A DNA stretch of 64,000 nt, taken from positions 248,001 to 312,000 of the forward strand of contig NZ_JARZAG010000008.1 in NCBI RefSeq assembly GCF_029892155.1, given 5' to 3'. The position numbers and the translations under genes are program-made. Positions 1-9,065 of this stretch are shown in pieces. Source of the DNA: Kitasatospora sp. GAS204B. Lineage in GTDB: Bacteria > Actinomycetota > Actinomycetes > Streptomycetales > Streptomycetaceae. The notes beneath the pieces were generated by a model, which was not told the origin of the DNA, did not search any database, and was given only the letters and a program-made list of their open reading frames with translations. The stretch's first letter is position 1, and each line of letters begins with the position of its first letter.

Positions 1-738
1 GACCTGCTCGCCCAGGCCAAGGTCATGCACGACCGGTCGGGCGGCAAGGACTACCTGATGAGCCGCCCGCCCGGACTCTCCGACATCGTCAATTCCGGTA
101 CCGCACTGATGACTTCGGACGGCAAGAAGTTCGCCTTCAACACCCCGGGCGCAGCCGCCATGCTGGACAAGTACACCGCCGCCTACGCGGCCGGCTACCT
201 GCCCTCCGACGTGCTGACCAGCACCTACGAGGGCAACTCGGCGCTCTTCAACAAGCAGGAGGTCGCCTGGACCACCGGCGGCGGCAACTACATCCAGAGC
301 ACCCAGCAGACCAACCCCAGCCTGACCCCGCTGATCGTCCCCTCCCCCGCGCTGGACACCGCCCCGCTCTACGTCCAGGGCGTCTCGGTCGCCGCCAAGA
401 GCAAGAACCTGCCGCTCGCGCTGGCCTTCGCCGAGTTCGTCACCGACGACACCAACCAGGTCAACTTCGTGAAGCTGGCCCCGGGTTACCTGCCCGGCAG
501 CGCCGCGTCCGCGAACAACCCGGCGTACAGCAAGAGCGACGGCACCGCCCAGGGCGACGCCTCGGTCTTCGCGTACCAGGACATGCAGAAGGCGGTGAAC
601 TTCACCCCGCCGGTCTGGACCGACGCCATGAACACCGTGCTCAACCAGCAGATCGCGCTGGCGATGACCGGCAAGGAGTCGGCGAAGCAGGCGCTGGACA
701 ACGCCGTGAACCGGGCCGACCAGCTGCTGGACCAGTGA
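1..738 (+). CDS. Sugar ABC transporter solute-binding protein (3' part, truncated by window edge)
   Basis: This is the C-terminal 245 residues of an extracellular solute-binding protein; the reading frame is open from base 1, so the start lies upstream. The sequence has the look of the second lobe of family 1 (MalE-like) binding proteins: FNKQEVAWTTGGGNYIQ, then ALAFAEFVTDDTNQVNF and the terminal segment with TGKESAKQALDNAVNRADQLL. It should sit outside the membrane as a lipoprotein and hand an oligosaccharide to the two permeases that follow 28 bp later. Given the GH5-like and GH38 genes downstream, a manno-oligosaccharide is a reasonable guess for the ligand, but nothing in this fragment proves it. 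Confidence 0.88.
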   Translation, partial: DLLAQAKVMHDRSGGKDYLMSRPPGLSDIVNSGTALMTSDGKKFAFNTPGAAAMLDKYTAAYAAGYLPSDVLTSTYEGNSALFNKQEVAWTTGGGNYIQSTQQTNPSLTPLIVPSPALDTAPLYVQGVSVAAKSKNLPLALAFAEFVTDDTNQVNFVKLAPGYLPGSAASANNPAYSKSDGTAQGDASVFAYQDMQKAVNFTPPVWTDAMNTVLNQQIALAMTGKESAKQALDNAVNRADQLLDQ

Positions 739-766
739 CCCACGCGGGCGCCGAAGGGAGGACTCG

Positions 767-1639
767 ATGAAGGCCCACCGCTGGTACACCCCTTGGCTGT
801 TGACCGCCCCGGCACTGATCTGGCTGGCCGTCTTCAGCCTCTGGCCCGCGCTCAACACGGGGGTGCTCTCCTTCACCAACGTGCACACGCTCAGCGGCGG
901 GCAGTTCATCGGAGTGCGCAACTACGTGCTGATGTGGCAGGACCCGCAGCTGCGCGACGCGATCCTGAACACCGTGATCTTCATGGTGGTCTGCGTCCCG
1001 CTGCTGACCTTCCTGCCGCTGCTGCTGGCCCTGCTGGTCCAGCGCACCCTGCCGTTCATGGGCTTCTTCCGGACCGTCTTCTACTTCCCGGTGATCGCCT
1101 CCGCCGTGGTGGTCGCGCTGATCTGGCAGTGGCTGCTGGACGACCGCGGGCTGGTCAACGGGCTGGGCAGGCAGGCGGGCCTGATCCACCACACCCTGCC
1201 CTTCCTCACCGACCGCTGGCTGCTGCTCTCCAGCGCCATCGCGCTCACCGTCTGGAAGGGCCTGGGGTACTACATGGTGCTCTACCTGTCGGCGCTCGGG
1301 AACGTGCGCCGCGAGCTGCACGAGGCGGCGGCGGTGGACGGCGCGGGCACCGTGCGGCGGTTCTGCTCGGTGACCGTACCGGGCGTGCGCGGCACCATGG
1401 CGCTGGTCTCGGTGCTGATCGCGGTCAACGCGATGCGCGTCTTCACCGAGCTGTACGTGCTGGGCGGGCGCACCGGCGGTGTCGGCGGCCAGGACGTGTC
1501 GTTGGTGATGCTGATCCAGCAGGCCGCCTCGGGCAGCGACGGCCGGATCGGCTACGCCTCGGCGCTCAGCGTGCTGCTCTTCGTGCTGACCGTCGGCCCG
1601 TTGCTGCTGCTCGCCCGCTGGAACCGGAGGACCGACTGA
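767..1639 (+). CDS. Sugar ABC transporter permease, MalF type
   Basis: This 290-residue integral membrane protein has about six hydrophobic segments, starting with LLTAPALIWLAVFSLWPALN near the N-terminus. The cytoplasmic EAA loop (EAAAVDGAGTVRRF..VPG, about residues 185-205) is the contact site for the ATPase in binding-protein-dependent permeases. A strong ribosome site (GGGAGG, 755-760) precedes the ATG. The stop codon overlaps the next start as ATGA, indicating translational coupling with the partner permease. As in most actinomycete sugar operons, no ATPase is encoded here; a shared MsiK-type ATPase elsewhere in the genome would be needed (inference). Confidence 0.92.
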   Translation: MKAHRWYTPWLLTAPALIWLAVFSLWPALNTGVLSFTNVHTLSGGQFIGVRNYVLMWQDPQLRDAILNTVIFMVVCVPLLTFLPLLLALLVQRTLPFMGFFRTVFYFPVIASAVVVALIWQWLLDDRGLVNGLGRQAGLIHHTLPFLTDRWLLLSSAIALTVWKGLGYYMVLYLSALGNVRRELHEAAAVDGAGTVRRFCSVTVPGVRGTMALVSVLIAVNAMRVFTELYVLGGRTGGVGGQDVSLVMLIQQAASGSDGRIGYASALSVLLFVLTVGPLLLLARWNRRTD

Positions 1640-2574
1640 TGACCACCGTCTCCGAACACCGCGCCGAGGCCGGCCCGAGCGCGCCGCCGCGCGGGCGATC
1701 CGGGCGCGGGCGATCCGGGCGCGGTCGCCGGCGCTCGCCGGTGTTCGACGCGGTGACCCCGCTGGGCCTGGCCGCCCGCTACCTGACCCTGCTGGTGATC
1801 CTGGCGATCACGGTCGGGCCGATGCTCTGGGAGTTCTCCACCTCGCTGAAGAGCGCCTACGAGGACGTCTACACCGCCACCCCCCGGCTGCTGCCGCAAC
1901 ACCCGACCTTCGGCAACTACGGGCACGTGGCGCGGCTGATCCCGGTGGGCCACTTCGCGCTGAACTCGGTGATCGTCGCGGTGCTGGACGTGGCCGGCAA
2001 CGTGCTGGGCGCCACCGCCGCCGGCTACGCGCTGGCCCGGCTGCCGTTCCGCGGCCGGCGCCTGCTGCTGGGCCTGTTCCTCTCCACCCTGGTGCTGCCC
2101 GGCGAGGTGACGATCATCTCGCAGTACCAGACGGTGACCAGGCTCGGCTTCGGCGACTCGCTGCTCGGCGTGGCGCTGCCCGCGATGATCGGCGCGTTGA
2201 ACGTGCTGCTGATGCGCAACGCCTTCCGGTCCATCCCCGCCGAGCTGGAGGAGGCGGCGGTGATCGACGGCGCCACCGTCTGGCAGCGGCTGCGCCACAT
2301 CGCCCTGCCCGGCGTCAAGGGCACGCTGAGCGTGATCGTGATCCTCACCTTCATCGGCGCCTGGGACGACTTCCTGTGGCCGCTGCTGGTGCTGCAGAGC
2401 CCCGACAAGCTGACCCTCACCGTCGGACTCTCCTATCTGCAGGGCGCCCTGGTGGCCGACCCGCGCGCGATCGCGGCCGGCGCGATGATCGCCCTGCTGC
2501 CCGTCCTGGTGCTCTTCGTGACGCTGCAACGGTTCTTCTTCCGCGGCGTCGGCGAGGGCGCGGTGAAGGGCTGA
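1639..2574 (+). CDS. Sugar ABC transporter permease, MalG type
   Basis: The second channel subunit (311 residues) of the same importer starts at the ATG that overlaps the preceding stop, with GGAGG 8 bases upstream. The N-terminus carries an unusual basic, low-complexity stretch (RGRSGRGRSGRGRRR, about residues 17-32), encoded by a short repeated DNA unit, before the first membrane segment. A typical EAA loop (EEAAVIDGATVWQRLRH..LPG) lies near residue 205, and there are six likely membrane segments. Together with the binding protein and the MalF-type subunit it should form a CUT1-type oligosaccharide importer. Confidence 0.92.
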   Translation: MTTVSEHRAEAGPSAPPRGRSGRGRSGRGRRRSPVFDAVTPLGLAARYLTLLVILAITVGPMLWEFSTSLKSAYEDVYTATPRLLPQHPTFGNYGHVARLIPVGHFALNSVIVAVLDVAGNVLGATAAGYALARLPFRGRRLLLGLFLSTLVLPGEVTIISQYQTVTRLGFGDSLLGVALPAMIGALNVLLMRNAFRSIPAELEEAAVIDGATVWQRLRHIALPGVKGTLSVIVILTFIGAWDDFLWPLLVLQSPDKLTLTVGLSYLQGALVADPRAIAAGAMIALLPVLVLFVTLQRFFFRGVGEGAVKG

Positions 2575-2623
2575 CGTGGCGGTGCAAGGCTGGCCTGTTG
2601 GCCGACGACGACCGGAGTCTTTG

Positions 2624-3883
2624 ATGACCGACGAGCTGACCGGACCCCGGTTCGGCGTCAACTACACGCCCTCGCGCGGGTGGTTCCACCACTGGCTGGA
2701 CTTCGACCTGGACGCGGTGCGGGCCGATCTGGACGCGATCGCCGCCCTCGGCCTGGACCACCTGCGGGTCTTCCCGCTCTGGCCGCTCTTCCAGCCCAAC
2801 CGCACGCTGATCCGCCCGCGCGCCGTCGAGCAGTTGGTCTCCCTGGTGGACGCGGCCGGTGAGCGCGGCCTGTCCGTCGCGGTGGACGGACTGCAGGGAC
2901 ACCTGTCCAGCTTCGACTTCCTGCCCTCGTGGACGGCCACCTGGCACCGGCGCAGCCTCTTCACCGACCCCGAGGTGGTCGAGGGACAGGCGGCCTACCT
3001 GGGCACGCTGGCCACGGCGCTGGCCGAGCGGGACAACTTCATCGGGCTGACCATCGGCAACGAGATCAACCAGTTCGCCGGCGACCCGCACCCCGATCCG
3101 GACCGGATCACCCCCGACCAGGCCGCCGCCTGGCTGCGCCGGCTGCTGGCCGCCTGCGAGCAGGGCGCCCCGGGCCGGCTGCACCTGCACGCCGAGTACG
3201 ACGCGGCCTGGTACCAGGACGACCATCCGTTCACCCCGGCCCAGGCGGCCCGGATCGGCGCCGCCACCGCCGTGCACTCCTGGGTGTTCAACGGCACCGC
3301 CCAGCGCTACGGCGCGGACTCGGTGGCGACCGGGCAGCACGCCGCCTACCTGGTCGAGCTCGCCAAGGCCTGGGCCGACGACCCGCACCGCCCGGTCTGG
3401 CTGCAGGAGGTCGGCGCCCCCGCCCCGCACATCGCCGCCGAACGGGCCGGCGAGTTCACCCGGACCACGGTGGCGGCCGCGCTGGACTGCCCGGACCTGT
3501 GGGGCGTCACCTGGTGGTGCTCGCACGATGTGGACCGCTCGCTCGCCGACTTCCCCGAACTGGAGTACAGCCTTGGTCTGCTGACCACCGATCAGCAGAC
3601 CAAACCCGCCGGTCGGGAGCTGGCCGCGGCGGTGGCCGAGGCCCGGGCCGGCTGGTGCGCGCCGCCACCCCGGAGCACCGCGCTGGTCCTCGAGCTGCCG
3701 GACGAGGCGCCCAAGCGGTCCACCTGCGCCCCGGGCGGCGCCTTCTTCGAGGCCTTCATGCGGCTGACCGCCGACGGCGCCCGGCCCACCACGCTGCTGG
3801 CCGAGCGCGTGGCGGACCCCGTGCACCTGGCCGCGCGGGGTATCACCGAAATCGTCACGGTCGAGGACCTCGGCCGCTCCTGA
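2624..3883 (+). CDS. Glycoside hydrolase, clan GH-A (GH5/mannanase-like)
   Basis: This 419-residue protein lacks a signal peptide and is likely cytoplasmic. It opens with FGVNYTPSRGWFHHWLDFD, and the clan GH-A acid/base signature IGNEINQF falls near residue 145 and the probable nucleophile Glu in WLQEVGAP near residue 261, with WGVTWWCSHDVD closing the barrel. Both carboxylates expected of a retaining beta/alpha-barrel hydrolase are therefore present. The ATG at 2624 is chosen because ACCGGAG lies just upstream; an earlier GTG at 2576 has no such support. It sits between the importer and an alpha-mannosidase, so beta-mannoside or mixed mannoside cleavage is the simplest role. Assignment to a precise GH family needs a search. 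Confidence 0.8.
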   Translation: MTDELTGPRFGVNYTPSRGWFHHWLDFDLDAVRADLDAIAALGLDHLRVFPLWPLFQPNRTLIRPRAVEQLVSLVDAAGERGLSVAVDGLQGHLSSFDFLPSWTATWHRRSLFTDPEVVEGQAAYLGTLATALAERDNFIGLTIGNEINQFAGDPHPDPDRITPDQAAAWLRRLLAACEQGAPGRLHLHAEYDAAWYQDDHPFTPAQAARIGAATAVHSWVFNGTAQRYGADSVATGQHAAYLVELAKAWADDPHRPVWLQEVGAPAPHIAAERAGEFTRTTVAAALDCPDLWGVTWWCSHDVDRSLADFPELEYSLGLLTTDQQTKPAGRELAAAVAEARAGWCAPPPRSTALVLELPDEAPKRSTCAPGGAFFEAFMRLTADGARPTTLLAERVADPVHLAARGITEIVTVEDLGRS

Positions 3884-3917
3884 CCCACCGTCAGCCGACC
3901 TTTCCCTGGGAGCCCTC

Positions 3918-6900
3918 ATGCACGACGACCGCAGCCTGGTCGAGTCCCGTCTCAAGCGCGTGCTCGACGAGCGCATCCGCCCCGCGGTCCATCCGGAGTC
4001 CGTCCCGCTCGAGGTCGGCATCTGGACCGCGCCCGACGAGCCGGTCCCGGTCGCCGAGGGTCTGGCCGCGCCGCGCACCCCGATCGCGGCCGGCGAGCGC
4101 TGGGGCGCGCCCTGGAGCACCAGCTGGCTGACCGTCACGGGCACGGTGCCGACCGCCTGGGCCGGGCGCACCGTGGAGGCGATCATCGACCTGGGTTTCG
4201 ACAAGAACATGCCCGGCTTCCAGTGCGAGGGCCTGGTCTACCGGCCGGACGGCACGCCGGTGAAGGGGCTGAACCCGAACAACCAGTGGGTGCGGGTCGC
4301 CGCGCCCGCCGTGGGTGGTGAGGCGGTGCTGTTGCACGTCGAGGCGGCGGCCAACCCGGTGGTCCTGGACTACCACCCGTTCCTGCCCACCGGCCTGGGA
4401 GACAAGGCCACCGCCGGCAGCGAGCCGCAGTACCGGCTGGCCCGGCTGGAGTTGGTGGTCTTCGACGAGACCGTCTGGCAGCTGGCACTCGATCTGGAGG
4501 TGCTGGGCGAGCTGATGGCCGAGCTGCCGGTGGACGGCGCCCGGCGCTGGGAGCTGCTGCGGGCCGTCGAACGCGCGCTGGACGCCATCGACCTTCAGGA
4601 CGTCAACGCGACTGCTGCGGCGGCCCGTTCGCAGCTCGCCGAGGTGCTCGCCGCACCCGCCGTGCCGTCCGCGCACCGGATCAGCGCGGTCGGCCACGCG
4701 CACATCGACTCGGCCTGGCTCTGGCCGCTGCGCGAGACGGTCCGCAAGGTGGCGCGGACCACCGCCAACATGACCGCGCTGCTCACGGACGAGCCGGACT
4801 TCGTCTACACCATGTCCCAGGCCCAGCAGTACGCCTGGATCAAGGAGCACCGGCCCGAGGTCTACGCGAAGGTCAAGCAGGCAGTGGCCGAGGGACGGTT
4901 CGTGCCGGCCGGCGGGATGTGGGTGGAGTCGGACACCAACATGCCGGGCTCGGAGGCGATGGCTCGTCAGTTCGTCCACGGCAAGCGGTTCTTCCTGGAG
5001 GAGTTCGGCGTCGAGAACGAGGAGGCCTGGCTCCCCGACACCTTCGGCTTCACCGGCGGGCTGCCGCAGATCATCAAGGCGGCCGGCTCGAAGTGGCTGC
5101 TGACCCAGAAGATCTCCTGGAGCCAGGTCAACTCCTTCCCGCACCACACCTTCTGGTGGGAGGGCATCGACGGGAGCCGGATCTACACCCACTTCCCGCC
5201 GATCGACACCTACAACTGCTCGATGAAGGGCAGCGAGATCGCGCACGCCGCCCGCAACTTCAAGGACAAGGGCCGAGCCACCCGCTCGCTGGCGCCGACC
5301 GGCTGGGGCGACGGCGGTGGCGGCACCACCCGCGAGATGATCGCCAAGGCGGCCCGGCTGCGGGACCTGGAGGGCTCGGCCACCGTCCGGTGGGAGAAGC
5401 CGGCCGAGTTCTTCGCCAAGGCACAGGCCGAGTACCCCGAACCGCCGGTCTGGGTCGGCGAGCTCTACCTGGAGCTGCACCGCGCCACGCTGACCAGCCA
5501 GGCGAAGACCAAGCAGGGCAACCGGGCCAGCGAGAACCTGCTGCGGGAGGCCGAGCTGTGGGCCGCCACCGCCGCCGTGCGGTGCGGATTCGCCTACCCG
5601 TACCAGGAGTTGGACCGGATCTGGAAGACCGTGCTGCTGCACCAGTTCCACGACATCCTGCCCGGCTCCTCGATCGCCTGGGTGCACCGGGAGGCCGAGC
5701 AGACCTACGCGGCGGTGGCCGAGGAGCTGACCGGGATCATCACGGTCGCCCAGCGGGCGCTGGCCGGTGACGGTGTATCAGGTCATGAGGTCGTCTTCAA
5801 CGCGACACCGCACGAGCGTTCGGGCATCGCGGCCGGCGGTGCCCGGGAGGTGGTCGACTCCGCGGGTGACTGCTCGCTGCACGCGCGGCCGGCGGGCGGG
5901 TTCGTGCTGTCGAACGGGCTGCTGCGGGTCGAGGTGGACGGGCGCGGGCTGGTCGTCTCGGCCTACGACCTGGCCGGGCGACGCGAGACGATCGCCCCCG
6001 GCGCCGCCGCCAACCTGCTGCAACTGCACCCGGACTTCCCGAACATGTGGGACGCCTGGGACGTCGACCAGTTCTACCGCAACACCGTCACCGACCTGAC
6101 CGACCTGGACGAGCTGGCGATCGCCGCCGACAAGCCGCAGGCGGTGGCGGTGCGGGTGACCCGCTCGTTCGGCGACTCGCGGGTGACCCAGACCCTGACC
6201 CTGACCGCCGGCGCCAAGCGGCTCGACCTGGACACCGAAGTGGACTGGCACGAGACGGAGAAGTTCCTCAAGGCCGCCTTCCCGCTCGACCTGCACACCG
6301 AGCGGTACGCCGCCGAGACCCAGTTCGGCCACCAGTACCGCGCCACCCACACCAACACCAGCTGGGAGGCGGCCAAGTTCGAGGCCTGCAACCACCGCTT
6401 CACCCACTTCGCCGAGCCCGGCTGGGGCGTGGCGCTGGTCACCGCCTCCACCTACGGCCACGACGTGACCCGCACCGTGCGCGCGGCGGACCACGGCACC
6501 ACCACCACGGTCCGCGTCTCGCTGCTGCGCGCCCCGCGCTTCCCCGACCCGCAGACCGACCAGGGCCTGCACCGGTTCCGGCACGCCCTGGTGCCGGGCG
6601 CGACGATCGGCGACGCGGTGCGGGAGGGGTACGCCATCAACCTGCCGGAGCGGCGGCTGCCGGGCGACGCCGAGGTCGCGCCGCTGGTCGGCGTGGACAA
6701 CGACGCGGTGGTGGTCAGCGCCGTCAAGCTGGCCGACGACGCGAGCGGCGACGTGGTGGTGCGGCTCTACGAGGCGCACGGCGGCCGGGCCTGGACCGCG
6801 CTGCGCGCCTCGTTCCCGCTCTCCGCCGTGCGGGCCTGCGATCTGCTGGAACGCCCGCTCGGCGAGGGGGATCTAGAACTCGCCGAAGGCGCGGTGGAGT

Positions 6901-6950
6901 TGACGCTACGCCCGTTCCAGCTGGTGACCCTTCGACTGGTGCGCGGTTGA
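3918..6950 (+). CDS. Alpha-mannosidase, glycoside hydrolase family 38
   Basis: This full-length 1010-residue family 38 enzyme hydrolyses terminal alpha-mannose residues. The N-terminal catalytic domain shows the zinc-binding signature VGHAHIDSAWLWPLRET around residue 258 (His and Asp ligands), and the nucleophile Asp in PDTFGFTGGLPQI near residue 374. LHRATLTSQAKTKQGNR near residue 520 belongs to the mid-domain helical bundle. The C-terminal half is the usual beta-sandwich region. It is the last gene of the mannoside operon, 34 bp after the GH5-like gene, and no signal peptide is visible, so it should act on imported oligosaccharides in the cytoplasm. Confidence 0.95.
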   Translation: MHDDRSLVESRLKRVLDERIRPAVHPESVPLEVGIWTAPDEPVPVAEGLAAPRTPIAAGERWGAPWSTSWLTVTGTVPTAWAGRTVEAIIDLGFDKNMPGFQCEGLVYRPDGTPVKGLNPNNQWVRVAAPAVGGEAVLLHVEAAANPVVLDYHPFLPTGLGDKATAGSEPQYRLARLELVVFDETVWQLALDLEVLGELMAELPVDGARRWELLRAVERALDAIDLQDVNATAAAARSQLAEVLAAPAVPSAHRISAVGHAHIDSAWLWPLRETVRKVARTTANMTALLTDEPDFVYTMSQAQQYAWIKEHRPEVYAKVKQAVAEGRFVPAGGMWVESDTNMPGSEAMARQFVHGKRFFLEEFGVENEEAWLPDTFGFTGGLPQIIKAAGSKWLLTQKISWSQVNSFPHHTFWWEGIDGSRIYTHFPPIDTYNCSMKGSEIAHAARNFKDKGRATRSLAPTGWGDGGGGTTREMIAKAARLRDLEGSATVRWEKPAEFFAKAQAEYPEPPVWVGELYLELHRATLTSQAKTKQGNRASENLLREAELWAATAAVRCGFAYPYQELDRIWKTVLLHQFHDILPGSSIAWVHREAEQTYAAVAEELTGIITVAQRALAGDGVSGHEVVFNATPHERSGIAAGGAREVVDSAGDCSLHARPAGGFVLSNGLLRVEVDGRGLVVSAYDLAGRRETIAPGAAANLLQLHPDFPNMWDAWDVDQFYRNTVTDLTDLDELAIAADKPQAVAVRVTRSFGDSRVTQTLTLTAGAKRLDLDTEVDWHETEKFLKAAFPLDLHTERYAAETQFGHQYRATHTNTSWEAAKFEACNHRFTHFAEPGWGVALVTASTYGHDVTRTVRAADHGTTTTVRVSLLRAPRFPDPQTDQGLHRFRHALVPGATIGDAVREGYAINLPERRLPGDAEVAPLVGVDNDAVVVSAVKLADDASGDVVVRLYEAHGGRAWTALRASFPLSAVRACDLLERPLGEGDLELAEGAVELTLRPFQLVTLRLVRG

Positions 6951-7030
6951 GGCTCAACGCCCTTGTCCAGGCGTCAGGTTGGGAGAAAATCAGGGGACTC
7001 GACCACGATCTCGCCCTAGGATCGACGGTT

Positions 7031-7990
7031 ATGGTTGATCTCTACCCTCCCACCAGTCCATACGACCATGGATTTATCGACACCGGAGACGGCAACCGCG
7101 TCTACTACGAACAGCTCGGCAACCCCGGAGGCAAGCCCGCCCTCTACGTCCACGGCGGCCCGGGGGCGGGCGCCCCGCAGCGGCCGACCAGGGCCTGGGA
7201 CCCCGAGCGCTACCGCGTCATCCGCTTCGACCAGCGCAACTGCGGTCGCAGCACCCCGCACGCCAGCGATCCGGCGGCGGACATGAGTCTGAACACCACG
7301 CAGCACCTGATCGACGACATGGAGCAGCTGCGCGAACACCTCGGCATCGAGCGGTGGTTGCTGGACGGCGCCTCCTGGGGCTCGACGCTCATCCTGGCCT
7401 ATGCGCAGCAGCACCCCGAGCGGGTCAGCGAGATCGCCATCCAGGCGGTGACGATGACCCGCCCCGCCGAGACCTACTGGCTCTACCGGGGAGCCGGGCG
7501 GTTCTACCCCGAAGCCTGGGACCGGTTCCGCGACGGCGTCCCCGAGGACGAACGGGACGGCGACCTGCTCGCGGCCTACGCACGGCTGATGGAGAACCCC
7601 GACCGGGCCGTCCGGGCGAAGGCCGCCGCCGACTGGCTCGCCTGGGAGGACACGGTCATCTCGAACGAGCCCAATGGCTCGCCCGGCATGTACAGCGATC
7701 GCGACGTCGACGCGCAGATCGCGTTCGTCCGGATCTGCGCCCACTTCTTCAGCAACGGTGCCTGGCTGGAGGAGGACCAACTACTGCGCAACGCCCACAA
7801 GCTGGCCGGAATCCCGGCGGTGCTGGTCCACGGCCGGCACGACATGGGCAGCCCGGTGGAGACGGCATGGGAGCTGGCGAAGGTGTGGCCGGACGCGCGG
7901 CTGCGCATCTTCGAAGACTCAGGACACATCGGAGGCGAGGCGATGCGGGAGGCTTCCCGGGCGGCCATCGAGGAGTTCAAGAACCGCTGA
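7031..7990 (+). CDS. pip: Prolyl aminopeptidase (proline iminopeptidase), alpha/beta hydrolase
   Basis: This 319-residue S33-family peptidase removes N-terminal proline from peptides. Visible features are the oxyanion motif YVHGGPGAGA (about residue 40), the family hallmark FDQRNCGRSTPHAS, the nucleophile elbow GASWGSTL (Ser about 116), and the acid and base in HGRHDMGSPVE (Asp about 270) and DSGHIGGE (His about 299). The elbow reads DGAS where GGS is usual, a small deviation. The ATG at 7031 is preferred because the homology begins there (YPPTSPYDHGFIDTGDGNRVYYE). It has its own 80-bp upstream gap and is probably independent of the mannoside operon. Confidence 0.93.
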   Translation: MVDLYPPTSPYDHGFIDTGDGNRVYYEQLGNPGGKPALYVHGGPGAGAPQRPTRAWDPERYRVIRFDQRNCGRSTPHASDPAADMSLNTTQHLIDDMEQLREHLGIERWLLDGASWGSTLILAYAQQHPERVSEIAIQAVTMTRPAETYWLYRGAGRFYPEAWDRFRDGVPEDERDGDLLAAYARLMENPDRAVRAKAAADWLAWEDTVISNEPNGSPGMYSDRDVDAQIAFVRICAHFFSNGAWLEEDQLLRNAHKLAGIPAVLVHGRHDMGSPVETAWELAKVWPDARLRIFEDSGHIGGEAMREASRAAIEEFKNR

Positions 7991-8012
7991 CCCGGGCGAT
8001 CCGGCTGAGCCT

Positions 8013-8044
8013 GCGAAGGGGCCCGCTGCGGCGAGCCCCTTCGC
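8013..8044. terminator. Hairpin terminator between convergent genes
   Basis: A perfect 10-bp inverted repeat (GCGAAGGGGC, 8013-8022, and its complement at 8035-8044) sits between the 3' end of the prolyl aminopeptidase gene and the 3' end of the minus-strand secreted-protein gene. It would serve both transcripts. There is no U-tract, as is common in high-GC actinomycetes. Confidence 0.7.
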
Positions 8045-8062
8045 GGGCTGATGCCTACGGGG

Positions 8063-8479
8063 TCACCACCGGTCGATGCCCATCACCTTCGCCGCGTCGT
8101 GGATGGCGTTGTAGTGCGGAGTCGACATGTCGGACTTCTTGTCCTTCGGCGGAAGGTTCCGGTCGGTCTGCCGGAACTCGTCGCGCGCCGCGGCGAGCAG
8201 ACTGGTTCCGTAGCCGACCGGCACGTCGGCCTTCCCGTGGACAGGGTGCGACTTGGCCGCGGTCTGGCTTCCGGCGTTGGCCAGGATGCTCCGAGCCTGG
8301 TTGTAGGCGGCCGGCTTGATCGTCTTCGGGTTCCGGTTCTCCGCCAGTGCCCGAGCACCGGTCGTGACCACCGGGGACGAGCCAGCCGTGGCGGCATGGC
8401 TGGAGGCGGGTACAGCCACCGACAGGAGGGCGGAGGCAACCAGGGCACCAAGGGCAGTCGTCATGCGTCGAGCGTTCAT
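8063..8479 (-). CDS. Small secreted protein of unknown function
   Basis: This 138-residue protein begins MNARRMTTALGALVASALLSVAVPASSHAA, a clear Sec signal peptide with a likely AxA cleavage site near residue 30. The mature part (about 108 residues, no cysteine) contains AENRNPKTIKPAAYNQARSI and ends with HYNAIHDAAKVMGIDRW. The ATG at 8479 is chosen because it opens the signal peptide; a reading starting further upstream adds 18 residues unlike a signal sequence. I recognise no family. It stands alone between a bidirectional terminator and a gene remnant. Confidence 0.75.
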   Translation of the reverse strand: MNARRMTTALGALVASALLSVAVPASSHAATAGSSPVVTTGARALAENRNPKTIKPAAYNQARSILANAGSQTAAKSHPVHGKADVPVGYGTSLLAAARDEFRQTDRNLPPKDKKSDMSTPHYNAIHDAAKVMGIDRW

Positions 8480-8680
8480 GATCTGTTCAACGGCGTAGCA
8501 GGAGGCGGGTAACGCCGGTTGACGGCCTGTCATCCTGCGGCGCCGGCGTCACGTGTCCACCGCGTTCGCCCGACGACATCGCGCCCGCGCACGCCGCCGG
8601 CCTGCACACTGCGCACTGGGGGGTGGATGCGGGCGAGGTGCTCGGGTCGGGCACCGCCTCCCGCTGACCCCCGGGCCGAC

Positions 8681-8869
8681 AACCTGGGCCTACGCCACGA
8701 GTGGATCTTCGACAAGACCACGTTCGCCTACCTCGGCGAACGCGCCTACCTCGTCCGTGACACCGTCAACGGCAAGAAGGGCATGCTCATCAGCCTCAGC
8801 GCCGTTCTCGCCCGCGGCGTCGCCGACTCCGCCGGGAGCCCGCCGGTCACCCTGGTGACCTCGGGCTGA
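8681..8869 (+). pseudogene. Remnant of a CU044_5270-type protein (C-terminal end only)
   Basis: Only the end of a gene is readable: HEWIFDKTTFAYLGERAYLV followed by NGKKGMLISLSAVLARG and a stop at 8867-8869. This resembles the C-terminus of CU044_5270-family proteins, which are usually more than 300 residues long and encoded beside an ECF sigma factor. The sequence upstream in the same frame (8519-8680) is Arg/Pro/Thr-rich and looks like out-of-frame DNA, and no sigma gene is nearby. The family assignment is from memory of the motif and should be confirmed by a search. Confidence 0.55.
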
Positions 8870-9065
8870 CCGGCCGCCTGTGCGGCCGGTCCCCGGCGTT
8901 CCCGAACCGGTGAGCGGGCTGCCGGACGGATCACATCAGCGGCCCGTGCCGCGTCGATCTCTCGCGAACCGCGCTGATGCACCAACTGCCGGAGACGCCA
9001 TGCCGCGTCGACCGGCGGGGAAGGGTGCGCGGACCGGGGCGAGCTGGAGCGGACGAGCCGACACG

